DNA from: Acidovorax sp. YS12
GTDB taxonomy: Bacteria; Pseudomonadota; Gammaproteobacteria; Burkholderiales; Burkholderiaceae_C
Assembly (NCBI GenBank): GCA_021496925.1
Contig: CP053915.1
Location: 4,739,501 to 4,803,500, forward strand
DNA length: 64,000 nucleotides
Reading direction: 5' to 3'
Shown in pieces: positions 1-7,805 of this stretch (the stretch's first letter is position 1; each line of letters opens with the position of its first letter). The notes under the pieces were generated by a model. That model was not told where the DNA came from, searched no databases, and saw only the letters and a list, made by a program, of their open reading frames with translations. The position numbers and the translations under genes were made by a program.

Positions 1-2
1 AC

Positions 3-896
3 ATCGCCGTCGGCCCGACCTCCTCGGGCGTGGCGCTGGCGCTGCTGCCGGTGGCCGAGGAGTACAAGAAGATCCTGCTGGTGGAGCCCGCCGTGGCCGA
101 CGCCATCACCGGCGAGAAGTGGAACAAGTACATCTTCCGCACCGGCCGCAACAGCAGCCAGGACGCCATTGCCAACGCCGTGGCCATCGACAAGCCGGGC
201 GTGACCATCGCCACGCTGGCGCAGGACTACGCCTTCGGCCGCGACGGCGTGAAGGCCTTCAAGGACGCCATCAGGCAAGCCAAACTGGTGCACGAGGAAT
301 ACCTGCCCACCAACACCACCGACTTCACCGCCGGCGCGCAGCGCCTGATCGACAAGCTCAAGGACCAGCCCGGGCGCAAGGTCATCTTCATCATCTGGGC
401 CGGGGCGGGCAACCCGTTCAAGATCGCCGACCTCGACCTCAAGCGCTACGGCATCGAGATCGCCTCGGGCGGCAACATCCTGCCCGCCATGGCGGCCTAC
501 AAGAACCTGCCCGGCATGGAGGGCGCCACCTACTACTACTTCGGCATTCCGAAGAACCCGGTGAACGAGGCCATGGTGTCGGCGCACTACAAGCAGTTCA
601 AGGCGCCGCCGGACTTCTTCACGGCCGGCGGCTTCAGCGCCGCCATGGCGCTGGTCACGGCGCTCAAGGCCACCAACGGCGAGACGAACACCAACAAGCT
701 CATCCGGACCATGGAGGGCATGCGCTTCGACACGCCCAAGGGCCCGATGACCTTCCGCAAGGAAGACCACCAGGCGCTGCAGAGCATGTACCACTTCAAG
801 ATCAAGAACGACCCGGCCTTCGCCTGGGGCGTGCCGGAGCTGGTGCGCGAGATCAAGCCCGAAGAGATGAACGTGCCCATCCGCAACCAGCGCTGA
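3..896 (+). CDS. Branched-chain amino acid-type ABC transporter substrate-binding protein (5' end outside window)
   Basis: The reading frame is open from the left edge and ends at TGA 894-896, leaving about 297 residues of the mature C-terminal part of a periplasmic type I binding protein (Peripla_BP_6/LivJ class). Typical features are the early GPTSSG stretch, repeated alpha/beta lobes, and the end in which the gene is followed by ATPase and permease genes of the same importer. The signal peptide must lie to the left. The ligand cannot be read from the sequence: Liv-family binding proteins also take amides, aromatic acids and other carboxylates. The downstream 3-hydroxybutyrate-oligomer hydrolase suggests an organic acid as an alternative to amino acids, but that is inference. 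Confidence 0.85.
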   Translation: MAVGPTSSGVALALLPVAEEYKKILLVEPAVADAITGEKWNKYIFRTGRNSSQDAIANAVAIDKPGVTIATLAQDYAFGRDGVKAFKDAIRQAKLVHEEYLPTNTTDFTAGAQRLIDKLKDQPGRKVIFIIWAGAGNPFKIADLDLKRYGIEIASGGNILPAMAAYKNLPGMEGATYYYFGIPKNPVNEAMVSAHYKQFKAPPDFFTAGGFSAAMALVTALKATNGETNTNKLIRTMEGMRFDTPKGPMTFRKEDHQALQSMYHFKIKNDPAFAWGVPELVREIKPEEMNVPIRNQR

Positions 897-920
897 CCGC
901 CGGGTCGCCGGGTACTTCGT

Positions 921-966
921 TTTCGATAGCTGCCAGCGCTTGATGGGCAAGCGTTTGGGCCGTTTT
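921..966 (+). repeat. Comamonadaceae-type interspersed palindromic repeat, copy A
   Basis: Core TTTCGATAGCTGCCAGCGCT followed by a degenerate AAGCG arm and a T-run. It sits between the binding-protein gene and livG inside the presumed operon. It belongs to the family described in the findings; orientation is given as + when the GATAGCTGCCAGCGC core reads on the plus strand. Confidence 0.8.
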
Positions 967-998
967 TTACCTGAATTTTCGCGGAGCCTCGACACCGG

Positions 999-1775
999 AT
1001 GCTGGCGACCCACGACTTGACCATCCGCTTCGGCGGCCACGTGGCGGTGAACGCCGTGACCTGCGCGTTCGCGCCCGGCACGCTCACCGCCATCGTCGGC
1101 CCCAACGGCGCGGGCAAGACCACCTATTTCAACCTGATCTCGGGCCAGCTCAAGGCCACGGGCGGCACGGTGTCGCTGGGCGGGCGCGATCTGACGGGGC
1201 TGGCGCCGTCGGCGCGCACGCGCGCCGGGCTGGGCCGCGCGTTCCAGCTCACCAACCTGTTTCCCGGCCTGAGCGTGCTGGAGAACGTGCGGCTGGCCGT
1301 GCAGGCCACGCGGGAGGGGCGCCACCGCCGCGGCTTCAACCTGTGGAGCGTCTGGAGCGACCACCAGCGCCTGACCGCGCGCGCCGAGGAGATCCTGTGC
1401 GCCGTGGCCCTGCAGGCCCGGCGCGACGCGCTGGTGGCCAGCCTGCCGCACGGCGACCAGCGCAAGCTCGAAGTGGCGCTGCTGATGGCGCTGGAGCCGC
1501 AGGTCTACATGTTCGACGAACCCACGGCCGGCATGAGCCACGACGAGGCACCCGTGATCCTCAACCTGATCCGCGCGCTCAAGCAGGACCAGACCAAGAC
1601 CATCCTGCTGGTGGAGCACAAGATGGACGTGGTGCGCGAGCTGGCCGACCGCATCATCGTGCTGACCAATGGCACGCTGGTGGCCGACGGCGCGCCCGCC
1701 GAGGTCATCGCCTCGCCCGTGGTGCAGGAGGCCTACCTGGGCATCACCCAGGAATCCAGCAAGGAGGCCGCATGA
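999..1775 (+). CDS. livG: ABC transporter ATP-binding protein, LivG family
   Basis: 258 residues, the usual LivG length. Walker A (GPNGAGKTT) is at residues 34-42, the family's variant signature LPHGDQRKLE lies near residue 149, and Walker B ends in MFDEPTAGMS. A typical LivG C-terminus (VEHKMDVV, then a short accessory segment) is present. It is the first of two cytoplasmic ATPases energising the LivHM permease. Its TGA overlaps the ATG of livF (ATGA at 1772-1775), so the two are translationally coupled. The start ATG 999 has only a distant GGAG. The fold and role are clear; the transported substrate is not. Confidence 0.9.
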   Translation: MLATHDLTIRFGGHVAVNAVTCAFAPGTLTAIVGPNGAGKTTYFNLISGQLKATGGTVSLGGRDLTGLAPSARTRAGLGRAFQLTNLFPGLSVLENVRLAVQATREGRHRRGFNLWSVWSDHQRLTARAEEILCAVALQARRDALVASLPHGDQRKLEVALLMALEPQVYMFDEPTAGMSHDEAPVILNLIRALKQDQTKTILLVEHKMDVVRELADRIIVLTNGTLVADGAPAEVIASPVVQEAYLGITQESSKEAA

Positions 1776-2494
1776 GCCACTTGCTGGAACTGCGCGGCGT
1801 GCACACCCACATCGGCGCGTACCACATCCTGCACGGCGTCGATCTGGCCATTCCCCGGGGCCAGCTCACCATGCTGCTGGGCCGCAACGGCGCGGGCAAG
1901 ACCACCACGCTGCGCACCATCATGGGCCTGTGGCGGGCCTCCAGGGGCACGGTCCACTTCGGGGGACGGGACATCACGGCCCTCGACACCCCTGCCATCG
2001 CGGGCCTGAACATCGCCTACGTGCCCGAGAACATGGGCATCTTCGCCGACCTCACCGTGAAGGAAAACATGCTGCTGGCCGCGCGCAAGGCGCGCAACGC
2101 GGGCCAGATGGACACGGCGCGGCTGGAATGGATCTTCAAGCTCTTCCCGGCCGTGGAGACATTCTGGAACCACCCCGCCGGCAAGCTCAGCGGCGGGCAG
2201 AAGCAGATGGTGGCCGTGGCGCGCGCCATCATCGAGCCGCGCGACCTGCTCATCGTGGACGAACCGAGCAAGGGCCTGGCGCCCGCCATCGTCAACAACA
2301 TGATCGAGGCCTTCGGCCAGCTCAAGCAAAGCGGCGTGACCATCCTGCTGGTCGAGCAGAACCTGCACTTCGCCAAGCGCCTGGGCGACAGCGTGGCGGT
2401 GATGGACAACGGCCGCGTGGTGCACGCAGGCCGCATGGCCGACCTGGCGCAAGACGCGGCATTGCAGCAGTCGCTGCTGGGGCTGGCGCTGTGA
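1772..2494 (+). CDS. livF: ABC transporter ATP-binding protein, LivF family
   Basis: 240 residues. Walker A (GRNGAGKTT) is at residues 37-45, the ABC signature reads LSGGQKQ, Walker B is LLIVDEPSKGLAP and the switch histidine region is LLVEQN, all characteristic of LivF. It pairs with LivG to drive import. The start codon overlaps the livG stop by 4 nt. An 85-nt gap containing one copy of the dispersed palindromic repeat separates it from the permease gene livH. Confidence 0.9.
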   Translation: MSHLLELRGVHTHIGAYHILHGVDLAIPRGQLTMLLGRNGAGKTTTLRTIMGLWRASRGTVHFGGRDITALDTPAIAGLNIAYVPENMGIFADLTVKENMLLAARKARNAGQMDTARLEWIFKLFPAVETFWNHPAGKLSGGQKQMVAVARAIIEPRDLLIVDEPSKGLAPAIVNNMIEAFGQLKQSGVTILLVEQNLHFAKRLGDSVAVMDNGRVVHAGRMADLAQDAALQQSLLGLAL

Positions 2495-2500
2495 AGAATT

Positions 2501-2557
2501 TCAAGCCTTTTTGCCCTCCAGCCCTTGCTGGACAAGCGCTGGCAGCTATCAAAAAAG
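2501..2557 (-). repeat. Interspersed palindromic repeat, copy B
   Basis: Reads CCAGCCCTTGCTGGACAAGC then GCTGGCAGCTATC on the plus strand, i.e. reverse orientation relative to copy A. It fills the gap between livF and livH within the operon, just before the livH ribosome binding site. Confidence 0.85.
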
Positions 2558-2579
2558 TAGTCCCCGGAGGGCCCCGCGC

Positions 2580-3563
2580 ATGAACGCCCGCGACTTCGAC
2601 TGGAAGCCCCTGGCCCTGGTGCCGCTGCTGGCGCTGGCCACGCTGCCGCTGGTTGGCTCGCCCAGCACCTGGCTCACGCTCACCGTGGCGGGCCTGGCCA
2701 TGGGCATGATCATCTTCATCATCGCCTCGGGCCTCACGCTGGTGTTCGGCCTGATGGACGTGCTCAACTTCGGCCACGGCGTGTTCATCGCCTTGGGCGC
2801 CTTCGTGGCCACCAGCGTGCTCGGCGCCATGGGCGACTACACGCAAAGCGCCGAGCTGTGGCGCAACCTGCTGGCCGTGCTGCCCGCCATGGTGGTGGCC
2901 ATGCTGGTGGCGGGCGCCATCGGCCTGGCGTTCGAGCGCTTCATCGTGCGGCCCGTGTACGGCCAGCACTTGAAGCAGATCCTCATCACCATGGGCGGCA
3001 TGATCATCGGCGAAGAGCTGATCAAGGTCATCTGGGGCCCTGCGCAGATCCCGCTGCCGCTGCCCGAGGGCATGCGCGGCGCGCTGCTGGTGGGCGATGC
3101 GGCCATCGAAAAGTACCGGCTGATCGCCATGGCGGTCGGCCTGGTGGTCTTCGGCCTGCTGGCCTGGACGCTGTCGCGCACCAAGGTGGGCCTGCTCATC
3201 CGCGCCGGCGTGCAGGACCGCGAGATGGTCGAGAGCCTGGGCTACCGCATCCGCCGCCTGTTCGTGGGCGTGTTCATGGTGGGCTCGGCCCTGGCGGGCC
3301 TGGGCGGCGTGATGTGGGGGCTGTACCAGCAAAGCGTGATCCCGCAGATGGGCGCGCAGGTCAACGTGCTGATCTTCATCGTCATCATCATCGGCGGCCT
3401 GGGCAGCACGGGCGGCGCGCTCATCGGCGCGCTGCTGGTGGGGCTGATGGCCAACTACACGGGCTTCCTGGTGCCGAAGGTGGCGCTGTTCTCCAACATC
3501 GCGCTCATGGTCGCCATCCTGCTGTGGCGGCCCCAGGGCGTGTACCCCGTCGCCAACCGCTGA
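2580..3563 (+). CDS. livH: Branched-chain amino acid-type ABC transporter permease, LivH family
   Basis: 327 residues and very hydrophobic, with about eight predicted membrane segments. The LivH hallmark GLTLVFGLMDVLNFGHG lies near residue 50, and IIIGGLGSTGGALIGALLVG near the C-terminus is the ATPase-coupling EAA-like region. The ATG at 2580 is preceded by CCGGAGGG at a good distance; an upstream in-frame start exists but would translate the repeat element. It forms the inner-membrane channel with LivM. Confidence 0.9.
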   Translation: MNARDFDWKPLALVPLLALATLPLVGSPSTWLTLTVAGLAMGMIIFIIASGLTLVFGLMDVLNFGHGVFIALGAFVATSVLGAMGDYTQSAELWRNLLAVLPAMVVAMLVAGAIGLAFERFIVRPVYGQHLKQILITMGGMIIGEELIKVIWGPAQIPLPLPEGMRGALLVGDAAIEKYRLIAMAVGLVVFGLLAWTLSRTKVGLLIRAGVQDREMVESLGYRIRRLFVGVFMVGSALAGLGGVMWGLYQQSVIPQMGAQVNVLIFIVIIIGGLGSTGGALIGALLVGLMANYTGFLVPKVALFSNIALMVAILLWRPQGVYPVANR

Positions 3564-3580
3564 GGCAAAGAGACTTGAAC

Positions 3581-4648
3581 ATGCTGAACCGTCTTCTTTC
3601 CGGCGACTACCCGCGCAGCAAGGTGCTGGCGGTCCTCCTCATCGCCATCCTGCTGGGCCTGGCGTTCGCGCCCTTCCTGTTCCCCGGCGTCAAGGCGCTG
3701 TCGGTGGCGGCCAAGGTGCTGGTCTTCGTCGTGCTGGTGGCCAGCTTCGACCTGCTGCTGGGCTACACCGGCATCGTGAGCTTCGCGCACACCATGTTCT
3801 TCGGCATCGGGGCCTACGGCATCGCCGTGGCCACCACGCGCATGGGGCCCACCTGGGGGGCGCTGGCCGTGGGCACGGGCGGCGCGCTGCTGCTGTCGCT
3901 GCTGCTCTCGCTCGCGGTGGGCCTGTTTTCGCTGCGCGTGCGGGCCATCTTCTTCGCCATGATCACGCTGGCCGTGGCGGCGGCGTTCCAGACGCTGGCC
4001 TCGCAGCTCTCGGACATCACGGGCGGCGAGGACGGCCTGACCTTCAAGGTGCCCGAGCTGCTGTCGCCGAGCTTCGAGCCCTTCGACGACCCGTTCCTCG
4101 GCGTGGCCATCGACGGGCGGCTCATCTGCTACTACCTGCTGTTCGCCACCGCCGTGGCGCTGGTGCTGGCGCTGCTGCGCATCGTCAACTCGCCCTTCGG
4201 CCGCGTGCTGCAGGCCATCCGCGAGAACGAATTCCGCGCCGAGGCCATCGGCTACCGCGTGGTGGTGTACCGCACCACATCCAGCGTGCTGTCGGCGCTG
4301 TTCGCCTGCGCGGCGGGCTGCATGCTGGCGCTCTGGCTGCGCTACAACGGGCCGGAAACCTCGCTGAGCTTCGAGATCATGATGGACGTGCTGCTCATCG
4401 TCGTCATTGGCGGCATGGGCACCATCTACGGCGCGGCCGTGGGTGCGGTGCTGTTCCTGGTGGCGCAAAGCTACCTGCAGGACCTGCTGCGCCTGGGCCA
4501 CGAGGCCACGGCCGGCCTGCCCTGGCTGGCCGCGCTGCTCTCGCCCGACCGCTGGCTGCTCTGGCTCGGGCTGCTGTTCGTGCTTTCCGTCTACTACTTC
4601 CCCACCGGCGTGGTGGGGCGCCTGCGTTCCCTGCGTCCCCGTTCCTGA
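3581..4648 (+). CDS. livM: Branched-chain amino acid-type ABC transporter permease, LivM family
   Basis: 355 residues with multiple membrane helices. The LivM signatures are present: LLLGYTGIVSFAHTMFFGIGAYG near residue 60, a central FGRVLQAIRENEFRAEAIGY loop that contacts the ATPases, and VVIGGMGTIYGAAVGA near residue 280. It starts 17 nt after livH stops and is followed 44 nt later by the oligomer hydrolase, so a shared transcript is likely. Confidence 0.9.
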   Translation: MLNRLLSGDYPRSKVLAVLLIAILLGLAFAPFLFPGVKALSVAAKVLVFVVLVASFDLLLGYTGIVSFAHTMFFGIGAYGIAVATTRMGPTWGALAVGTGGALLLSLLLSLAVGLFSLRVRAIFFAMITLAVAAAFQTLASQLSDITGGEDGLTFKVPELLSPSFEPFDDPFLGVAIDGRLICYYLLFATAVALVLALLRIVNSPFGRVLQAIRENEFRAEAIGYRVVVYRTTSSVLSALFACAAGCMLALWLRYNGPETSLSFEIMMDVLLIVVIGGMGTIYGAAVGAVLFLVAQSYLQDLLRLGHEATAGLPWLAALLSPDRWLLWLGLLFVLSVYYFPTGVVGRLRSLRPRS

Positions 4649-4692
4649 CGGGGCGCGTTCTCGTGTCGATGGCAACCAAGCAAGGAGACAAC

Positions 4693-6879
4693 ATGCGAGC
4701 GAATGAACGAGTGATGGCGCGCCTGGCCCCCACGGCCCTGGCCGTGGCCGCCCTGGCGGCCTGTGGTGGGGGTGGCGGTGAATCTGCCCGCAACGAGCTG
4801 CCCGCCGGCATCAAGGAAATCAGCGCCACCGCCTACCCGGCCACCACGGCGGGCACGGGCGCCACGGCGGCCACGCAGGACCTGCTCACGGGCGGCATCG
4901 GCAAGACGGGCCTGGGCGCCGCCGCCGCGCCGGCCTATGCCGACCCGGCCAACCCCACGGCGGCCGAACTGCGGCGCAACGCGCTGTACGCCAACTACCG
5001 CGGCATCCTCGACCCTTCCGCAGGCGGCGGCTACGGCACGCTGTACGGCCCCAACGTCACGGCCCAGGGGCAGGTGACGGCCGGCGAGGGCCTGGTTCCC
5101 GGCCGCGAGTACGTCGCCGCGCTCGACGATGGCACGGGCCGCAAGCAGACCGTGATCGCCGTGCAGGTGCCCGACAGCTTCAGCGCCAGCAACCCGTGCG
5201 TGGTGCTCGGCGCGTCGTCGGGCTCGCGCGGCGTGTACGGCGCCATCGGCACGGCGGGCGAGTGGGGCCTGAAGAAAGGCTGCGCCGTGGCGCTGACCGA
5301 CGCGGGCAAGGGCGTGGGCCTGCACAACCTGGCCGACGACACCGTGAACCGGATCGACGGCACGCGCGCCACGCGCACGGCCGCTGGCGCTTTCAGCTTC
5401 TTCGCCGCCGCGCTGGGCGACGCGGCGCGCGCCGCCTACAACGCGGCCTTCCCCAACCGCATCGCCATCAAGCACGCACATTCGCAGCAGAACCCCGAGA
5501 AGGACTGGGGCGGCGACACGCTGGCCGCCGGGCGCTACGCGCTGTACGTGCTCAACGCGCGCTACGGCACGGCGGACAAGCCCGTGCCCTTCACCAGGGA
5601 CAACACGCTGGTGATCGCGGGCTCGGCCTCCAACGGCGGCGCGGCCTCGCTGCGCGCGGCCGAGCAGGACGGCGACGGCCTGATCGACGGCGTGGTGGCC
5701 TCCGAGCCCGTGACCGAGATGCCTGCCAGCGGCGCCTACGGCATCCAGTTCGGCGGCGCGGCCGTGGCGGGCTACGGCAAGACCCTGGCCGAATACACCA
5801 CCTGGGGCAACATCTACCAGCCCTGCGCGGCGCTGGCGGCCGACGCGGCGCTGGGCGAGGTGTCGTACTACAACTTCATCGGCCTCGCGGCCATGACCGC
5901 GCGCGCCACCGCGCGCTGCGACGGCCTGGCCGCCAAGGGCCTGGTGAATGGCGCCACCACGGCCGAGCGCGCGGCCGACGCGCTGGCCAGGCTGCACGCC
6001 TACGGCTGGACGGCGGACAACGACAGCATGCACAACGCCCACTACGGCCTGGGCAACGGCCCCATCCTCTCGGCCATGTACACCATGGCGTATGGCCGTT
6101 TTGGCGTAGACGCCAACCTCTGCGGCACCAGCTTCGCGGCCGTCAGCGCCACGGGCGACGTGGTGGCCGCGGCGCCGGCCGCGCTGGCGCAGAGCTTTGC
6201 CATCGCCAACGGCACGGCCAACGGCGCGCCGGCCGGCGTGGTCTACAACGATGCGGTGGGCGGCGCCAAGGCCTGGCAGTTCGCGGTGTCGCCCTCCACC
6301 GGCGTGGCCGACCTGGGGCTGGACAACGCGCTGTGCCAGCACGCCCTGGTGAGCGGCAGGAACCCGGCCACGGGCGCCGCGCTCACGGCCGCGAGCACGC
6401 CGACGAAGGCGCAGAGCGACGCCGTGCGCGCCGGCATCGCCGAGGTGCTGCACAGCGCCAACCTGCGCGGCAAGCCCGCGATCATCGTGGCCGGCCGCAG
6501 CGACGCGCTGGTCCCGGTGAACAACAACGCGCGCGCCTACACGGCGCTCAACCGCACCATCGAGGGCGCATCGAGCAAGCTGCGCTACATCGAGGTGACG
6601 AACGGCCAGCATTTCGACGCCTTCCTGCCGCTCAGCGGCTTCGATACGCGCTTCGTGCCGCTGCACCCGTACTTCAACCAGGCCATGGACGCGATGTGGG
6701 CGCACCTGAAGAACGGCGCCACCCTGCCGGCCAGCCAGGTGGTGCGCACCACGCCGCGCGGCGGCGCGCCGGGCGCGGCGCCCGCCATCACGGCGGCCCA
6801 CGTGCCGCCGTTCGCGGCGGTACCTGCGGCGGCAGACCAGATCGGCTTCGCCGGCACGTCCATCACGGTGCCGCGCTGA
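4693..6879 (+). CDS. D-(-)-3-hydroxybutyrate oligomer hydrolase, lipoprotein-like
   Basis: 728 residues matching the 3HB-oligomer hydrolase family (EC 3.1.1.22), which cleaves dimers and oligomers released from poly-3-hydroxybutyrate. The start ATG 4693 follows AAGGAGA. An N-terminal hydrophobic stretch ends in LAALAACGGGG, a lipobox-like Cys followed by a glycine linker, so the protein is probably exported and lipidated. Candidate catalytic residues are the Ser in GSASNGG (near residue 310), the Asp in GRSDALVPV and the His in NGQHFDAF. It lies directly behind the Liv-type importer, suggesting coupled extracytoplasmic hydrolysis and uptake of the monomer. Family assignment is strong; the link to the importer is inferred. 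Confidence 0.85.
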   Translation: MRANERVMARLAPTALAVAALAACGGGGGESARNELPAGIKEISATAYPATTAGTGATAATQDLLTGGIGKTGLGAAAAPAYADPANPTAAELRRNALYANYRGILDPSAGGGYGTLYGPNVTAQGQVTAGEGLVPGREYVAALDDGTGRKQTVIAVQVPDSFSASNPCVVLGASSGSRGVYGAIGTAGEWGLKKGCAVALTDAGKGVGLHNLADDTVNRIDGTRATRTAAGAFSFFAAALGDAARAAYNAAFPNRIAIKHAHSQQNPEKDWGGDTLAAGRYALYVLNARYGTADKPVPFTRDNTLVIAGSASNGGAASLRAAEQDGDGLIDGVVASEPVTEMPASGAYGIQFGGAAVAGYGKTLAEYTTWGNIYQPCAALAADAALGEVSYYNFIGLAAMTARATARCDGLAAKGLVNGATTAERAADALARLHAYGWTADNDSMHNAHYGLGNGPILSAMYTMAYGRFGVDANLCGTSFAAVSATGDVVAAAPAALAQSFAIANGTANGAPAGVVYNDAVGGAKAWQFAVSPSTGVADLGLDNALCQHALVSGRNPATGAALTAASTPTKAQSDAVRAGIAEVLHSANLRGKPAIIVAGRSDALVPVNNNARAYTALNRTIEGASSKLRYIEVTNGQHFDAFLPLSGFDTRFVPLHPYFNQAMDAMWAHLKNGATLPASQVVRTTPRGGAPGAAPAITAAHVPPFAAVPAAADQIGFAGTSITVPR

Positions 6880-6923
6880 CGCCGGCGCCAGCCTCTCTCC
6901 CCGCTCCCAGAAAGTCCTCCACC

Positions 6924-7805
6924 ATGTCTCCCTCGTCGCGCTACGCCACCTGTGCCGGCTATGAAATCCACTACATGGACTGGGGCGCGCCCGGCGCCCC
7001 CGTGGTCATCGCCTGGCATGGCCTGGCGCGCACGGGGCGCGACATGGACGAGCTGGCCGCGCACCTCAGCACCCGCTACCGCGTGATCTGCCCCGACACG
7101 CTGGGCCGGGGGCTGAGCCAGTGGAGCCGCGCGCCGGCGCAGGAGTACTGCCTGGCGTTCTATGCGCGCCTGGCGGCGGACCTGTTCGCGCAGCTCGGCA
7201 TCGGCCGCGCGCACTGGGTGGGCACCTCCATGGGCGGGGCCATCGGCACGGTCTGCGCCGCCGGGCGCCACGAGCCGCGCCTGCGCGGGCGCATCCGCAG
7301 CCTGCTGCTCAACGACAACGCGCCGCGGCTGGCCGATGCGGCGCTGGCGCGCATCCGCGCCTACGCTGGCGAGCCGCCCGCGTTCGCTACCGTGCAGGAG
7401 CTGGAGGCCTTCTTCCGGCAGGTCTATGCCCCCTACGGCTGGCTCAGCGACGCGCAGTGGCGCCGCCTGACGGAAACCTCGGTGCGCCGCCTGCCCGACG
7501 GGCGCGTGACGCCGCACTACGACCCGGCCATGGTGCAGCAGTTCACCGCGCACGAGAACGACTACCTGATCTGGGCGCACTACGACGCGCTGGACATCCC
7601 CGTGCTGTGCCTGCGCGGCGAGGATTCCGACCTGGTCGAGCGCGCGACGGCGGCCGAGATGCTGCGGCGCGGGCCCGGCGCGCGCGGCCTGGCGCAGGTG
7701 GTCGAGGTGCCCGGCTGCGGCCACGCGCCGGCGCTCAACGTGCCGGCGCACCATGCGCTGGTGGACGGCTTCCTGGCAGCGTGCGAGGCGCGCGAGGCAG
7801 GCTAG
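6924..7805 (+). CDS. Alpha/beta hydrolase
   Basis: 293 residues, cytoplasmic, no signal peptide. The alpha/beta-hydrolase fold is shown by the oxyanion region WHGLARTG near residue 34, the nucleophile elbow GTSMGG near residue 100, an acid in RGEDSD and the His in GCGHAP near the C-terminus. It follows the oligomer hydrolase by 44 nt and may process a product of it, for instance an ester or hydroxyacid dimer; that is context only. Its TAG shares CTAG with the stop codon of the convergent Lon-like gene (7802-7805). Confidence 0.75.
   Translation: MSPSSRYATCAGYEIHYMDWGAPGAPVVIAWHGLARTGRDMDELAAHLSTRYRVICPDTLGRGLSQWSRAPAQEYCLAFYARLAADLFAQLGIGRAHWVGTSMGGAIGTVCAAGRHEPRLRGRIRSLLLNDNAPRLADAALARIRAYAGEPPAFATVQELEAFFRQVYAPYGWLSDAQWRRLTETSVRRLPDGRVTPHYDPAMVQQFTAHENDYLIWAHYDALDIPVLCLRGEDSDLVERATAAEMLRRGPGARGLAQVVEVPGCGHAPALNVPAHHALVDGFLAACEAREAG

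Noticed and set aside
4594..6801. 735-codon open frame on the minus strand
   Set aside because: Entirely antisense to the 3HB-oligomer hydrolase, with Arg/Ala/Gly/His-rich composition of a GC-rich shadow frame and no recognisable domain.
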